Source: Stenogyne calaminthoides
Lineage: Eukaryota > Streptophyta > Magnoliopsida > Lamiales > Lamiaceae
Length of the DNA: 64,000 bases
NCBI GenBank assembly: GCA_037126765.1
Contig: JBBCBC010000016.1
Coordinates: 16,418,728-16,482,727, forward strand
Reading direction: 5' to 3'
Part shown: positions 44,401 to 55,480 of the stretch, piece by piece
Numbering within the stretch: position 1 is the first letter of the stretch
How the letters are laid out: each line of letters starts with the position of its first letter
The notes under the pieces: model-generated
Told to the model about the DNA's origin: nothing
What the model saw: the letters and a program-made list of their open reading frames with translations, nothing else
Database searches by the model: none
Translations under genes and position numbers: made by a program

Positions 44401-46486
44401 ATGCTAGAGATGGTCGGATGGTGAGCGGTCTGTTGCTGAGAATGGGGTGAGCATGGAATGACTACTGGTAGCTTCGCCGAGATCATTAGGAAAAAGCACA
44501 AGCAGATTCGATCTCCTTCTCCTCCTGACCCGTGATTCACCCTCAGACCGCGGTACAGCACGAGCATATCTCTCCTATTCTTCCACCTACCCGCGAACTG
44601 GCTTGACATCAGTTCGCGAACAGAAAGATTACTGATGTGGAACGAGCGCTGCTTGTGGGTACTCTCTCTTGAGTCGAGCCGTCCAGCCATCTTCCGCTGC
44701 TCAAGCACAACGAACCTTCCACATCTCAGCATCAAAGCGGAATCCCGAATGAGACCAATTCACGAGTCTAGATCAACAAAGATCATAATGGGAAATTGGT
44801 CGAATGCGAGTCGAAGAAATTGATGGTTGTATCGAAGCGGTCGCCCGTCACGCCATAAGAGATTGGAATCCTCCTGGAGATCTTGATCATAGGACTTTTA
44901 TAATTTATTGAACCCAGGATGGTGATGCGGATGAGTTTTACTTGAACCGATTTGACGAAATGCTAAGGTTGGGATCCCGGCTAAGTGATAGCTACTTCAT
45001 CTGTCGAAGCCTGCACGATCCCACTGAGGCTAGGAGTTGCGGAGCTGGGGCGAGCTAAGAATTGACGAAAGCTCTAGGCGAGATGCATCATGAAGGATCA
45101 CGAGGAGCTGCCGAGTATTAGTGGAGGCATTCTTTGGGTTCATGACCAACCCTTTGGAGGCACAAACAATGAGATGGGATCAGTGGCGGAAACATTCCAG
45201 CATCGCGGTACTCTTGATCAACCCGGAGATCAATCCTTCATCTCAAAGATCTCTGAAAGAAGTTGAAGGATGATAGTGATCAAAGCGGTGCCATCAAAGA
45301 AATCGCAGATCAAAGGTGGCTATTTACAGTTATGATGATCAAAGATCGATTCTCAATGGCCCATCCCTTGCGCATCCGGTGATGATAAAGACGCGTTGAT
45401 GCAATGCGACTCGGTGGATAAACGGCTTAAGTTTCTTTTCGATCACTCATGACAGAAGCTAGAATTCCATGGAAGGAAACTTGTGGTGGTCAAAACCTCC
45501 TCTTGCCATGGAATCATTAAGTGAGAGTGCACGTCTCGGCGTTCAAAATCCCTGAAACTCAAGAGGCATGCTCATTGCGGATCTCAACAAAGCGTCGCGA
45601 TCAGCTTTGGTTCTCGACCTCCACCTCACTACTCTTTTTTTTGATCAAACCAAAAGAGGAAGTGAGAATAAGAAACAGTGACATAGTCGAGACATCACCA
45701 AGCTACGAATTTGGAGATCCATGCAAGCCACCGAGCCAGGCGGATCTTGGCTGAAAAAGATATCAAAAGCGGAATGGTATTTGAGAAGAAGCCCGAAAAA
45801 AGCCAAAGAAGAAATAAAGGGGCGGAAAAAATATGGCGGTAATCTGAAGAAGAAATTCAGTTGAGGCGAAAAAGAAAGGAAGAAATTTGGAAAATCCATT
45901 GCGGAACCTATAAGTATGACAAAAGGTTAGGTGATCATCTAAAAGCTATTGCGCATCATAAATTTGAGGAATGGAATAAGATCGGCTGATGTGAATGACC
46001 TGGATGCCTTTGTTCTCCAATCTTTGACCCACAGAAGAATCTCTGATGAAGATTTCCTCAGGCGGTTGAAAATAAATACCGGGATTTGATATCTGGAAAA
46101 TGAGAGACCGAAACTATGTCTTGAAAAATAACTTCGCCAAAGAGTATGATCGATGGAATACTACGAAGGATAAACAAGGTACAATGGCATTTCCAAAAGA
46201 TTCTATTTTGACATCCTGTAGAAAACACTTTAGATAGAGCTTATGGGATTTTCAAGAGATGCGGAAGGATACAAACTAAGAGTGAAGAATCGGGAAGACT
46301 ACTGCGAGGATCGGTGCTCTTATTTTCAAGCTTTTAGATGTAACATGTAATCATCGTTAACAAAATAGAGAAAAAAGTTTATTTTTTTACGATCCTAAGA
46401 CAAGTCATTGTCTTGATTATATCTTTCCTCACTTCGATATTTTATCAAGCTGTATTTGGTTTCTCAAAATGATATTTTGGTTTTCG
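41457..46486 (+). pseudogene. S1 3' region (env-position domain), heavily decayed
   Basis: About 5 kb lies between the S2 insertion and the S1 3' LTR, where Sireviruses carry a third ORF. Near 41790 an ACCCTAAAC-type leader resembles the one at 59160 in S4. Short Lys/Glu-rich frames follow (42303-42497; KPKEEVRIRNSDIVETS at about 45640-45690; FVLQSLTHRRISDEDFLRRL at about 46010-46070), then a T-rich stretch at 43000-43560. None could be matched confidently to a domain. 44240-44840 is more GC-rich with frames open on both strands and may be foreign to the element. Confidence 0.35.
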
Positions 46487-46496
46487 TAAAGGAAAT
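46487..46496 (+). promoter_or_regulatory. S1 polypurine tract
   Basis: GTAAAGGAAAT lies directly before TGTTGGG, a shortened form of the AAAAAGGGGAAAT tract of S4. Confidence 0.5.
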
Positions 46497-48042
46497 TGTT
46501 GGGAAATTTATAGTTTGATTTAAGTTCCAAAAACACATGTAATAGGACGGTCGGACACATTGTTGATGTTTATATTACTGCTACTTAGGAACCGATTGAT
46601 AATGATTATATAGAACAAGCCCGATGTAATAGATAAGTCACATATTGAAGCTTCGATATATGCTTAGAGTCGAATCGAAGACTTTCGAAAACGGTGATAT
46701 CCGGCGGGCGAATGCAAAGACAAGGAATAAAGATCGGATCGATCGATCTATGAAATCGAATATCTGGTGATCGTGAAGCTCAAATTCGAATACTTGAAGA
46801 TTGGCGGATGACTTCGGAAGATGGAACGGAAAGACCTACATCGGTAAGGCCGCTGGTTGAAGCTAAATTCAGCCGCATTTTCGAATTGGCGAGCCCGTCG
46901 GGAGTTCGGTGATCGGATCGACTCACCGGTGAAATCGATGTTACCGCTAATCATGCGTCGATAATCGAACAAGAAGAATGTCGAGAAACGAAGGTTGGAA
47001 GAATAACACTGAAAGAGTGGTCACGCTGTCAATAAGAACAGAACCGTATGATCAGAGACTGACGAAATTTGCGGGTTGATGCTACCTCTCTTGTCAACGG
47101 CTACAAAGAAGTACAAATTCCGCTTTAAGCCATGCCGTTCACCGAAGTAGTCACATCGAAACTGCCAAGTCTGCAAATATATTTCGAATTCAAGAATTGC
47201 TCTCCAAGCGGCTCTTTGATTTCAGATCTGCTATATATGGGATACACTTTAGAGTGGAGCAATGAGCTGACGAACAATCAAGAAACAAGCTAATATCGAT
47301 TTCATACTTAAGAACCACGATCAAGAAAGATTATTTTTCATTAAGTGTTCATCCACTTTAGAAGTTCTTAGCATAGAAATCTTTTCATCTGGTTGTTAAG
47401 TACAACACTCACATGAAAAAAAGATTTCATAATTCGGAACAAACAATCTTACCCAAACCCCAAGGTTGAGTTAAATTTTGTTTGGCAATTCAGACTAGGG
47501 TTTCTGTAGTTACGATCTCTTGAGATCGGTTGGTGAACTCTTTAAACATCTAGTGTCGGTGTCTTTTGTGTTGAGGACTAACACAAACCTAAGTCTAGCG
47601 ATTAAGTTAAAGTAGGTGCCCACTTGTGTTGATGGAAAAGTGGAGCGTAGAGGCCGGTTGTCACGAACCACACTATAAATCTTGCATGTGCCTTTACGCT
47701 TTTGATTAGCGGTTACACAATAAGCACCTGACCTTTAAAAAGCATCGTATTCGAGTTTGAGATCCTTCAACACCAAGCTTCGTCTGATCAAACTGACCGC
47801 CGGTCAGTGATTAAAAAGATTAACCTTGATCGATTTATCAAAAGCTGGTTTTCACAGGTAAACTTAGCTTCCGCTACCCGCCAGTTAAAGCGATAGTTAC
47901 GGCGTCTGGCCGGTGATCGATGGATGAATTATCAAGCGAAGCGATTCACTTCCGCCTCGATCGGGCTAAGCTGCCCTCACACGATGCGCAAGTTTGATAT
48001 TCACCACTCCCCTCTGAACCCGCCCCTCCCGTGGCTTGGTCA
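46497..48042 (+). repeat. S1 3' LTR
   Basis: Colinear with 30815-32326. The TATA core is changed to CTGCAAATAT (47171-47180). The last 40 bp diverge from the 5' LTR end, and the terminal CA at about 48042 is a guess. 48043-48093 is unassigned sequence before the gap. Confidence 0.75.
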
Positions 48043-48093
48043 AAAGGACTCTGATATTAAATCTAAATTTGGCAGATTCATTTGTTTTATAAA

Positions 48094-48593
48094 NNNNNNN
48101 NNNNNNNNNNNNNNNNNNNNNNNNNNNNNNNNNNNNNNNNNNNNNNNNNNNNNNNNNNNNNNNNNNNNNNNNNNNNNNNNNNNNNNNNNNNNNNNNNNNN
48201 NNNNNNNNNNNNNNNNNNNNNNNNNNNNNNNNNNNNNNNNNNNNNNNNNNNNNNNNNNNNNNNNNNNNNNNNNNNNNNNNNNNNNNNNNNNNNNNNNNNN
48301 NNNNNNNNNNNNNNNNNNNNNNNNNNNNNNNNNNNNNNNNNNNNNNNNNNNNNNNNNNNNNNNNNNNNNNNNNNNNNNNNNNNNNNNNNNNNNNNNNNNN
48401 NNNNNNNNNNNNNNNNNNNNNNNNNNNNNNNNNNNNNNNNNNNNNNNNNNNNNNNNNNNNNNNNNNNNNNNNNNNNNNNNNNNNNNNNNNNNNNNNNNNN
48501 NNNNNNNNNNNNNNNNNNNNNNNNNNNNNNNNNNNNNNNNNNNNNNNNNNNNNNNNNNNNNNNNNNNNNNNNNNNNNNNNNNNNNNNNNNNNN
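48094..48593. other. Assembly gap, exactly 500 N
   Basis: A run of exactly 500 N, which usually marks a gap of unknown size. It removes the boundary between S1 and S3 and about the first 640 bp of the S3 LTR, judged from alignment to the S4 LTR. Open frames called across it are artefacts. Confidence 0.95.
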
Positions 48594-50029
48594 TACTCGA
48601 GATAAATATATATTGCCCAAGACATTCTCATGCAGACAAAAGGAACTAAAACTAAGTGTTGTTAGGTTATATCACTTTCAACCAAACCAAAATAGTTGTG
48701 TTGTTTGCCATTTATCAAGGCAAAAGACAATCGGAGGAAGGATAGACCTTACACCGACATCGAAGCGACCAGTCATCTGAGGCTGTCGGTAGTACTAGGC
48801 GTTCGGTGAAAAAAGTGGTGAAGTAGCAATGTGATGAAAGTATTATTGCCCAAAAACATGCAAAGAGAGTATTCAAACCACTAAAAGTAGTAGTTCATCA
48901 CACACCATAAGAGGAAAACTCATGAAGTCAGTGTCTTCCTTAACAAGATAGTTTTTCAAGAGTGACCTTGGTGATTACTATAAATACTAGTGACCCTCTA
49001 CATTGAAGGTTACAGGAATTTGAAAGAACTCAAGAGCTCAATCTTATTCTTGCAAATTGAAGTACTCGAAAACCCAAGAATTTCCCAAGTGCTTTACATT
49101 GAAGAGAGCTCATTCACTAAGCCTGGTTTGATAAGATATATGCAAAGTTTTAGAGAGAGATATCCTAGCTGCTGCATTGTTCTTATTGTAAAGGATATCT
49201 CATCCTAGTTGGGAAACCAAACGTAAACCCCAAACCCTTTCAGAAGGTAGTTTGAGTGTGATTGTTGGTGAGTTGGAGTTGTAAAGAGTTAGTAAACTAC
49301 ATTGAGGTAGCTTTAAAAACTTCAGAGAAGAAGTGAGTAAACTATCTTGGATAGTCGAAGCTTGTGTGTGTTTGAGTAAGTAAACTACAAAGTGAGGTAG
49401 TCGAGAAAGCTCAAAGTAGAAAGGTTAGTAAACTACATTGAGGTAGTCGAGAAAACCTGGGGAAGTGGTTAAAGGAATTTCTCCGAAGGTTAGAGAGAGT
49501 GGACGAGGGGCTTGAGTCTACGAACCACTATAACTTCTTTGTGTTATTTTGCTTTCATCGCATTGATTATCATTTGCATATCTTTAATCGAAAGCATATT
49601 TTTCACCGATATTAGGTTGGAATCAATCCAATGAACTCAGCATCTAATTGATCCAACCTTAATCACCGTTTATTAAAGTGAAGGTTTTCACAAAGCTAAA
49701 AACCAGTATAAACTAGGGCCAACCATTCCTTGACATCCGAGTAGCTAGAACAAGATAGTTACTAAACCAACTCGCTCTTCCCAGGGTTCAAATGAGATAG
49801 TTATCGATTCAGCGGCAAAAGATCTCTCGAAAAACTCAGTTGGGATTATCTAAGGCTTCGAATTTTCAGATCATTGTCTCGAGGTAGACTTTGACTCGTA
49901 GGATTTGTCTTCTCGGGCCAAATCATCGTGACAACCCGACCCATCCAAACCTCGGTTGAGAAAAAGTTTTAAAAATCACCGAAGACGTATTCCCCCATAC
50001 ACGAAGATTAATCAACCTTGGGACCAACA
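48594..50029 (+). repeat. S3 5' LTR, partial
   Basis: Matches the S4 5' LTR from its position of about 640 to its end and ends GGGACCAACA. TATA box CTATAAATAC is at 48978-48987. AGTAAACTACATTGAGGTAG-type subrepeats recur about four times between 49285 and 49460. Confidence 0.8.
48978..48987 (+). promoter_or_regulatory. TATA box of the S3 LTR
   Basis: CTATAAATAC after GACCTTGGTGATTA aligns with CTATAAATCT at 51576-51585 in S4. Confidence 0.5.
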
Positions 50030-50031
50030 AG

Positions 50032-50139
50032 TGGTATCGAGCGGGAGTTCAAAAGATCAATCGATTTCAAAAGTGATCACCTAAACGATCCATTTTAAAA
50101 CTTCATACGATCCGACACCAACAAGTGGTATTATCGAGC
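50032..50139 (+). promoter_or_regulatory. S3 primer-binding site, present twice
   Basis: TGGTATCGAGCGGG at 50032-50045 follows the LTR end. A second TGGTATTATCGAGC at 50126-50139 is preceded by ACACCAACA, a copy of the LTR tail. The offset is 94 bp, so the LTR end plus primer site seems tandemly duplicated. Confidence 0.6.
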
Positions 50140-50252
50140 AAAGGGGTTCGCTTGACCATTTGCTTTGGTAGCCAAAATCTAATTTGCTAAAAAGATTCTT
50201 GTGGTCTCATCGAATGGATCTATTCTTTGAAAACTTCTGATGCTCGGACATC

Positions 50253-50566
50253 ATGCCTTCTAAGAAACTTCCCCATGTTCTCGGTGGAGAGCTATGATTT
50301 ATGGAGATTAAGAATGCAGCTCATATGTATTCGAAGCTATGAAAGAATGTGGAGAGTGGTTTCAAGGACCATTCAAATTCACATTGTAGAATCCGAGTTA
50401 TCGAAACCGGAGAAATGATCCCTAATAATCGAATTTCAAAAGTCGATGATCAACTTACTCTCGATGAGAGGGTTAGTCAATCTTGACTATATTGCCAAAG
50501 ATACTTTATATAAAGACTATTGATGATGGTGTTATGGGGATGATTTCATCAGAATCTTCGCTAAAG
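50253..50566 (+). pseudogene. S3 gag N-terminal part, interrupted by S4
   Basis: Starts ATGCCTTCTAAGAAAC. A MPSKKLP-like N-terminus, FSVESYDLWRLRMQ near 50278-50320 and VSRTIQIH near 50357-50380 parallel the S4 gag (FSRENYDLWRFQ, VSQGPFKF). An NVAKDTLYK-like piece and a DGVMGMIS-like piece follow near 50490-50550. The frame stops at the S4 insertion point. The gag N-terminal domain is involved in particle assembly. Confidence 0.65.
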
Positions 50567-50769
50567 TGTTGGGAGATGAATTTAATAATAGATTATATGA
50601 TTTTGATTAAGATCCCAAAAATACCGAGTATGACATGTTGATTGATCTTGATAGTTAGTCAGATTCAGCTTTTAGAGTATTCAGGATGTTATCCGCAAAA
50701 TGTATAGTCGCAGATATAGTTTAGGATAGGTTCTAAAGACGAAGAACTTCAAGGTATGCCAAGAAACTG

Positions 50770-51080
50770 GTTTCCAAGATGAAAAATGAAGTCTCTGAAG
50801 ATTCTCAAGATGAAATCGAGAATCTAAAGACTTCGGTGGAGAAATCGAGACTCAAGACTCAAGATGAAAACGAGATAATCGAAGACTCAAGAGGAAATCG
50901 AGAACCAAGACTCAAAGATGAAGATCAAGAGATGAAAATCGAGATATCAGAGCTCAAGATGAAATCGAGAACTAAAGACTTCGGCTTGATGAAGACCAAA
51001 AGATATCGGACAAGATAAATCAAGACTCGTAAGACCCCGAAGACTAGATGAAGACAAGACGGAGATCGAAGATCCGAAAA
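50770..51080 (+). repeat. GA-rich minisatellite in the S4 5' LTR
   Basis: Units built from ACTCAAGATGAAATCGAGA recur about every 30-40 bp. The same field is at 63370-63700 in the 3' LTR. The frame open at 50779-51018 (Glu/Lys/Ser-rich) is a by-product. Confidence 0.7.
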
Positions 51081-51575
51081 GATCAAGAAAGAAGTGACGA
51101 AGACGGAAGACTGAGAATGTATCAATGATCAAGATGAACTGAATGTTCCGGAGGCACATAATATATCTATTCAAGGATGCAACATCGAGAAAAAACGCGA
51201 TACCTTAGAAAGTTAGATATTGCAAGACATTCAAATGCATAAAAAGAACTAAGTCAAGTTAAGGTTAAATCGGACTCGTAGTTTGTAATCAAAAAGAGTT
51301 GAAGGTATCTACCTTTAACCGAGACAAAAAGTCAAAAAGAAGAAGACGACATCATGATATATTGACATCGACAAAAGGACAAGCCATGAAAAAAGATGTC
51401 GGATGTACAAAAGTTCAGATCGCAAAAAGTGAAGACCCGGCTACATGAAAGGCTATTGTTTAAAAAGTGTTAGGAGTTTCAAACCCTAAATAGAATGGTT
51501 TTCACACACCATAAGAGGGAACTCACGGGTTATCTCTCCAACGGATAGTTTTTCAAGAGTGACCTTGGCTTATGC

Positions 51576-51585
51576 CTATAAATCT
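51576..51585 (+). promoter_or_regulatory. TATA box of the S4 5' LTR
   Basis: CTATAAATCT lies about 1.0 kb into the LTR and is conserved in position with S3. Confidence 0.5.
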
Positions 51586-51884
51586 TGGTGCCCTCTACTT
51601 TGTAAGGTGACAGAAATTTATCGCAACTCAAGAGCTCAAACTTATTAAGCAAAAGTTAAAGCACTCGAAATACCTCGAATTTCCCAAGTGTTTTATAAGA
51701 AGAGAGCTCACTTTACTAAGCCTAGCTTGATAAGATTTATCCAAAGTGTTTATTTCGAGGATATCCTAACCTTTGCATTTGCTTCATTGTAAAGGATATC
51801 TCATCCTAGTTGAAACTAACCAAGAAACCCCAAACCCTTGAGAAGGTAGTTGGAGGTGTTTGTTGTTGAGTAGAACAGAAAGAG

Positions 51885-52090
51885 TTAGTAAACTACGAGT
51901 AGTCGTAAAACTCTAGAGGAGAAGTTAGTAAGCCAAAGGGGCAGTCTCAAAGCTTGTGTGTGATTGAGTAAGTAAACTGCGGAGGTAGTGTAAAAACCTC
52001 AAAGGTCGGGTTGAGTAAGTAAACTACGGAGTAGTCGAAAAACCGAAGGAAGTTGAGTAAGTAAACTACGGAGGTAGAATAAAGCTTCGT
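51885..52090 (+). repeat. Subrepeats downstream of the S4 LTR TATA box
   Basis: GAGTAAGTAAACTACGGAGG and variants occur about five times with 40-60 bp spacing. The S3 LTR has a matching field with about four copies at 49285-49460. Confidence 0.65.
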
Positions 52091-52618
52091 GGTTGCTAGT
52101 GAATTTCTCTGAAGAGTCGGAGAGTGGATGTAGGAGCTTGAGTCTCCGGAACCACTATAACTTCATTGTGTTCTTTATTGCTTTCCTTATCTGTGCTTAA
52201 TCATTTGATTAACTTAATTTTTGAAAGCATACTTTTTCGATATTCGGTTTGAATCAATCCACCGAAGTTTAAGTGAATCACAGCTTAATCACTATTTCAT
52301 AAAGGGAAGGTTTTCAAAGAAAGCTTAAAACGAGTATAAACTAAAGGGCCAAATTATTCCAAGACGCATCGAAAGTAAATTAGAACAGATAGTTACCAAA
52401 CCGAACTTCATCCGAGGATTCAAGAATTTAGTTATCCGATCCAAGTAACTCAGATCTCGACACTTCAGATCGGTTGGGATTATCCGAGGTATCTGGCGGC
52501 CAAAGATCATCGGTCTCAGAGACTTTTTGACTCGAGCGATCTGTGCTTTCGTAACCTAATCTTGAGGATTATCGACCCAAAAGTCAACCTCGGTAGAAAA
52601 AAGTTTTAAATGGGCCGA

Positions 52619-52644
52619 ACACGTGTATTCCCCCATACACGTGT
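52619..52644. promoter_or_regulatory. Perfect 10-bp hairpin near the S4 LTR end
   Basis: ACACGTGTAT (52619-52628) and ATACACGTGT (52635-52644) are separated by TCCCCC. It lies 22 bp before the LTR end. S3 keeps a partly decayed version near 49985-50004. Inverted repeats at this place have been described for Sireviruses. Confidence 0.7.
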
Positions 52645-52668
52645 AAGACGTTCATTGGGACCAACAAG

Positions 52669-52682
52669 TGGTATGGGAGCGG
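52669..52682 (+). promoter_or_regulatory. S4 primer-binding site (tRNA-iMet type)
   Basis: TGGTATGGGAGCGG lies two bases after the LTR end, a near match to TGGTATCAGAGCGG. Confidence 0.7.
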
Positions 52683-52792
52683 TGGTTCAACTTGACCACC
52701 TGTGTTGATCAAAGTTTTATTTTAAAAATACTTGTGGTCTATCTGAAATTAATCTTATTTCTTTGAATTTTTTCTTTCAAAAGATCGGAAAA

Positions 52793-54640
52793 ATGTCTTC
52801 TAAAAACTTCCCATGTTCTCGCCAAGAGAGAACTATGATCTATGGAGATTCCAAACATATATTCCAAACACGTGGAGTGGAGTGGTTTCTCAAGGACCAT
52901 TCAAATTTCTTGTGGTGAATCGAGAATTACAGAAGAGGAGAGAATTGATCCAGAAAGCGAGATTTCCTAAGTCTGATGACCAACTAACTCCCCGAGGAGA
53001 GAAAGTTAGTCAATCTAGACTACATTGCAAAAAGACACATTATACAAAGACAATTAATGATGGTGTGATGGGAATGATCTCTCACCGAATATCTGCTTAA
53101 AGAGATATGGGATACACTAGTTTTTTGTGCCAAGGCACGATCATAAAAAAAAACAAACTTTCGCCGCAATTGGAAAGTTTGGATGTTTTTAAATGGATGA
53201 TGGTGAATCAATAGACAAATTGGAAGTCGATTCACTAGCATCATGAATGATCTAAACGCTCTTGGAAAGAAATATCCACAAAGAGAAGTGGCATTGAAAA
53301 TTCTTAAAGGTCTTTCTAAGAAATGGGATATTCATGCAAGGTGATTGAAAACACCAAGAACATTAGTTCAATGCCATACCAACAAGTCTTCTCGAATTTG
53401 GAAGCCTATGAATTTGTAATTGATAAGAAATCCAAAAAGGTCGACAAAGAAAGATGATTCTTCATCGAGTAAGAATGTGGCTTTAAAAGCCAAAGATAAA
53501 ACTCAGAAAAACTAGAGAGTTCGAGAATCCATGCCAAACATCGGGGATGAGCTTGAGGAAAAGCTAAAGATCGATGGCAAGGAGGTTTGACGGACTTAAT
53601 AGTAGATTTGGAAAATACAAAAATATATTACAGAACCACAGTACCGGAAGAAACCCGAGACCGGATCAAGCGAGAAGAAGAAGGACTTGAAAGTCAAGGA
53701 TCTTCATCGGAAAGAAGGCCTCAAGTCCAAAAAGAAGAAAATGGTCGGGATGATGATGCCAACAGACTTTATAATTGCGGGAAGAAAAGGTCACTTCCAA
53801 AGATGATTGTCCGAGTTGAGTGCTAAGAGAGAAGAGAAAGACAAGCTAAAAGAGACCGTAAGTTCTCAAAAAAAGGCCATGGTTGCGTAAGAAGAACACT
53901 CGAGGAGGGATCTAGCTCTTCGGATGAGATATTCTCGACAAAGGAAAGTGATGACATCTGTCTGATGGCCATTGAGGAGGTAAACTCTTTGTCTCTGTTG
54001 TTGCTCTACACTAGCACAAAGAGTTTTCAAGTTCAATCGAAAAACGGTTATTTTGACTGATGGATTCTTTTGAGAATCGATGAAGGACTATCTTGTTTTT
54101 TGCAAGAGATTTAAATAAAACTCAAGAGCGAGAATAAGGAACCGAATCTTTGAAAAATCTAAAATGGAAAGACTCTAGCAAAACGAGATCACTTTCAATT
54201 AATGGGAACTCTCGATGAACTGGATGTTTTGAAAGTACAACTCTCGAAGAAAGAGAAGTTGATCATGTCCCTAAGCGAAAAAGCTAGAGAAATCCACTAA
54301 AAGAGATTCAATAATCGTAATCGAAGTTCAATGACCTCTCCGAGAAGCATAAAACTCTACGAAGCGTGAGGATAGTGCACAAAAAAGTTAACTCTATTGA
54401 ATAAAGCATCTAAAGTGATAGATGAAATTGAGTTACCAGAGATCTACCACTATAAAAAGCTGGATTGGGATACATTCGGGGAACCTCACAAGGTCATCGA
54501 ATCTTCCGCATCATGTAGCAAGAAGACTATCTTTGTAAACCCGTTGGCACCTACACTTCAAGTCAAGTAATGCCCAAGGTTGTAGACAAGGGAAAAGGAC
54601 CTATGGTTTCAATAAAACCTAATGATCGTGTTAGAAAGCC
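52793..54640 (+). pseudogene. S4 gag, broken
   Basis: Starts ATGTCTTCTAAAAACTTCCC. NYDLWRF (near 52830), TINDGVMGMIS (near 53055-53090), ALGKKYPQREVALKILK (near 53260-53310), NISSMPYQQ-like (near 53360) and SKNVALKAKDK (near 53470-53500) follow the Sirevirus gag order. A zinc knuckle at about 53769-53825 keeps LYNCGKK but has lost its later Cys/His. An acidic SSDEIFSTKESDDICLMA stretch near 53920-53970 is typical after the knuckle. A Lys/Glu-rich coiled-coil tail with the frame ASKVIDEIELPEIYHYKKL near 54410-54470 closes it. Gag packages element RNA. Frameshifts break it at least six times. Confidence 0.75.
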
Positions 54641-55180
54641 CAAACCTCGGTGAAGGCTAGAAAAGAAAGCGTCCCATTGAAAGTTTCTGACGAAACTTCA
54701 AAAGCCTCAAAAGTTAAGAATGCAAACTGAAGGCTCCACCTTTGGCGAACCATCGAGAGGAATCCTCGATGAGAAACACTCAGCAGAGACATTCTCAACT
54801 CAAGAGACCAAGTCCAAGATAACCTTGAAGAGACCAGATTTCAAGATGCATAACCCGAACCTCACTTGCCTAAAGGTAAAGGTTATTCAACCCGAGTCAA
54901 CAAAGATTTAGACCGGGTAACACAAAAGCCTAAGCATCTCGAACAAAAGGCCCGAACCAAAGAAGAATTCAAAGCCCATGTTCATGCTAAAAAGCTAGCA
55001 CACATATACGAGGAAATGCTAAGGCACCCAGTAGTAGATGTGTATGTTGATGTTTATGGAAGATAAATTAGCCACTCTAAAGTGATTAGAGTTGTCGAGC
55101 GATTTGGATTCGAAAGGTACATCTAACCCAGTAGGACCCTACACAAATTGGGTACCTAAGAATTGATTTGTTTTTCAGGA
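54641..55180 (+). pseudogene. S4 gag-protease linker, broken
   Basis: A Lys/Pro/Thr-rich region with two overlapping frames (54720-54911 and 54866-55066), ending in GPYTNWVPKN near 55132-55165. WVPK precedes the protease in this lineage. The expected Cys-His motif before it is not readable. Confidence 0.5.
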
Positions 55181-55189
55181 GGAAAACAA

Positions 55190-55480
55190 AGTGGCCCGAA
55201 TCTTGACTAAAGATCACATGGCGATGATGAGCGAGAAAAAAGCTCCGATATTTGGTATCTTGACAATTGGATGTTCAAGACATATGAGATACAAGAAAAC
55301 ACTCAATGACTATGTTGAACAAAAAGAGGCCCACAGATCACTTTTTGGAGATAACTCAAGGGATGGATCAAGGATATGGAACTTTGGAAATCGACTCGAT
55401 TCATATCCATGGTGTTTCATATGTATTCGGATTGAAGCATAATTTGCTTTCAATTAGCCAATTTCTGTGATAAGTGGTTT
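55190..55480 (+). pseudogene. S4 aspartic protease, broken at its active site
   Basis: IGCSRHMRYKKTLNDYVE near 55265-55320 matches the family DSGCSRHMTG context, and FGDNS near 55340-55355 fits the next conserved block. The DSG triplet itself is destroyed: one frame reads YLDN, the other LTIG. The protease cannot be active as written. A YVFGLKHNLLS-like piece near 55415-55450 marks the domain end. Confidence 0.7.

Larger units (their letters stand above)
30815..48042 (+). mobile_element. S1: Sirevirus-like copia retrotransposon, decayed
   Basis: Direct LTRs of about 1.5 kb (30815-32326 and 46497-48042) enclose a primer-binding site, gag, protease, integrase, RT and RNase H in copia order. 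A long 3' region then precedes a purine tract. The large size, the long sequence between pol and the 3' LTR, and motif similarity to SIRE/Maximus pol place it with Sireviruses. A 3.1-kb LTR element (S2) is inserted just after the RNase H region. A target-site duplication was not found: TGTGG lies before the 5' LTR and the right end is vague near the assembly gap. All frames are broken. Confidence 0.8.
48594..50566 (+). mobile_element. S3: 5' end of a Sirevirus-like element
   Basis: The partial LTR (48594-50029), primer-binding site and first part of gag (50253-50566) are present. The sequence then stops at the TGTTGGGAG start of the S4 LTR, inside the gag frame. S4 is therefore nested in S3, and the rest of S3 should lie beyond the window. 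S3 and S4 are the same family. Confidence 0.75.
50567..52666 (+). repeat. S4 5' LTR
   Basis: The LTR starts TGTTGGGAGATGAATTTAAT and ends GGGACCAACA. It contains an AAGACTCAAGATGAAATCGAG-like minisatellite field (50770-51080), a TATA box (51576-51585), AGTAAACTACGGAGGTAG-type subrepeats (51885-52090, about five) and a perfect hairpin (52619-52644). 63208-64000 is its colinear partner. Confidence 0.88.

Noticed and set aside
47924..48780. Long frames of about 230 codons
   Set aside because: They consist mostly of unknown residues across the 500-N gap.
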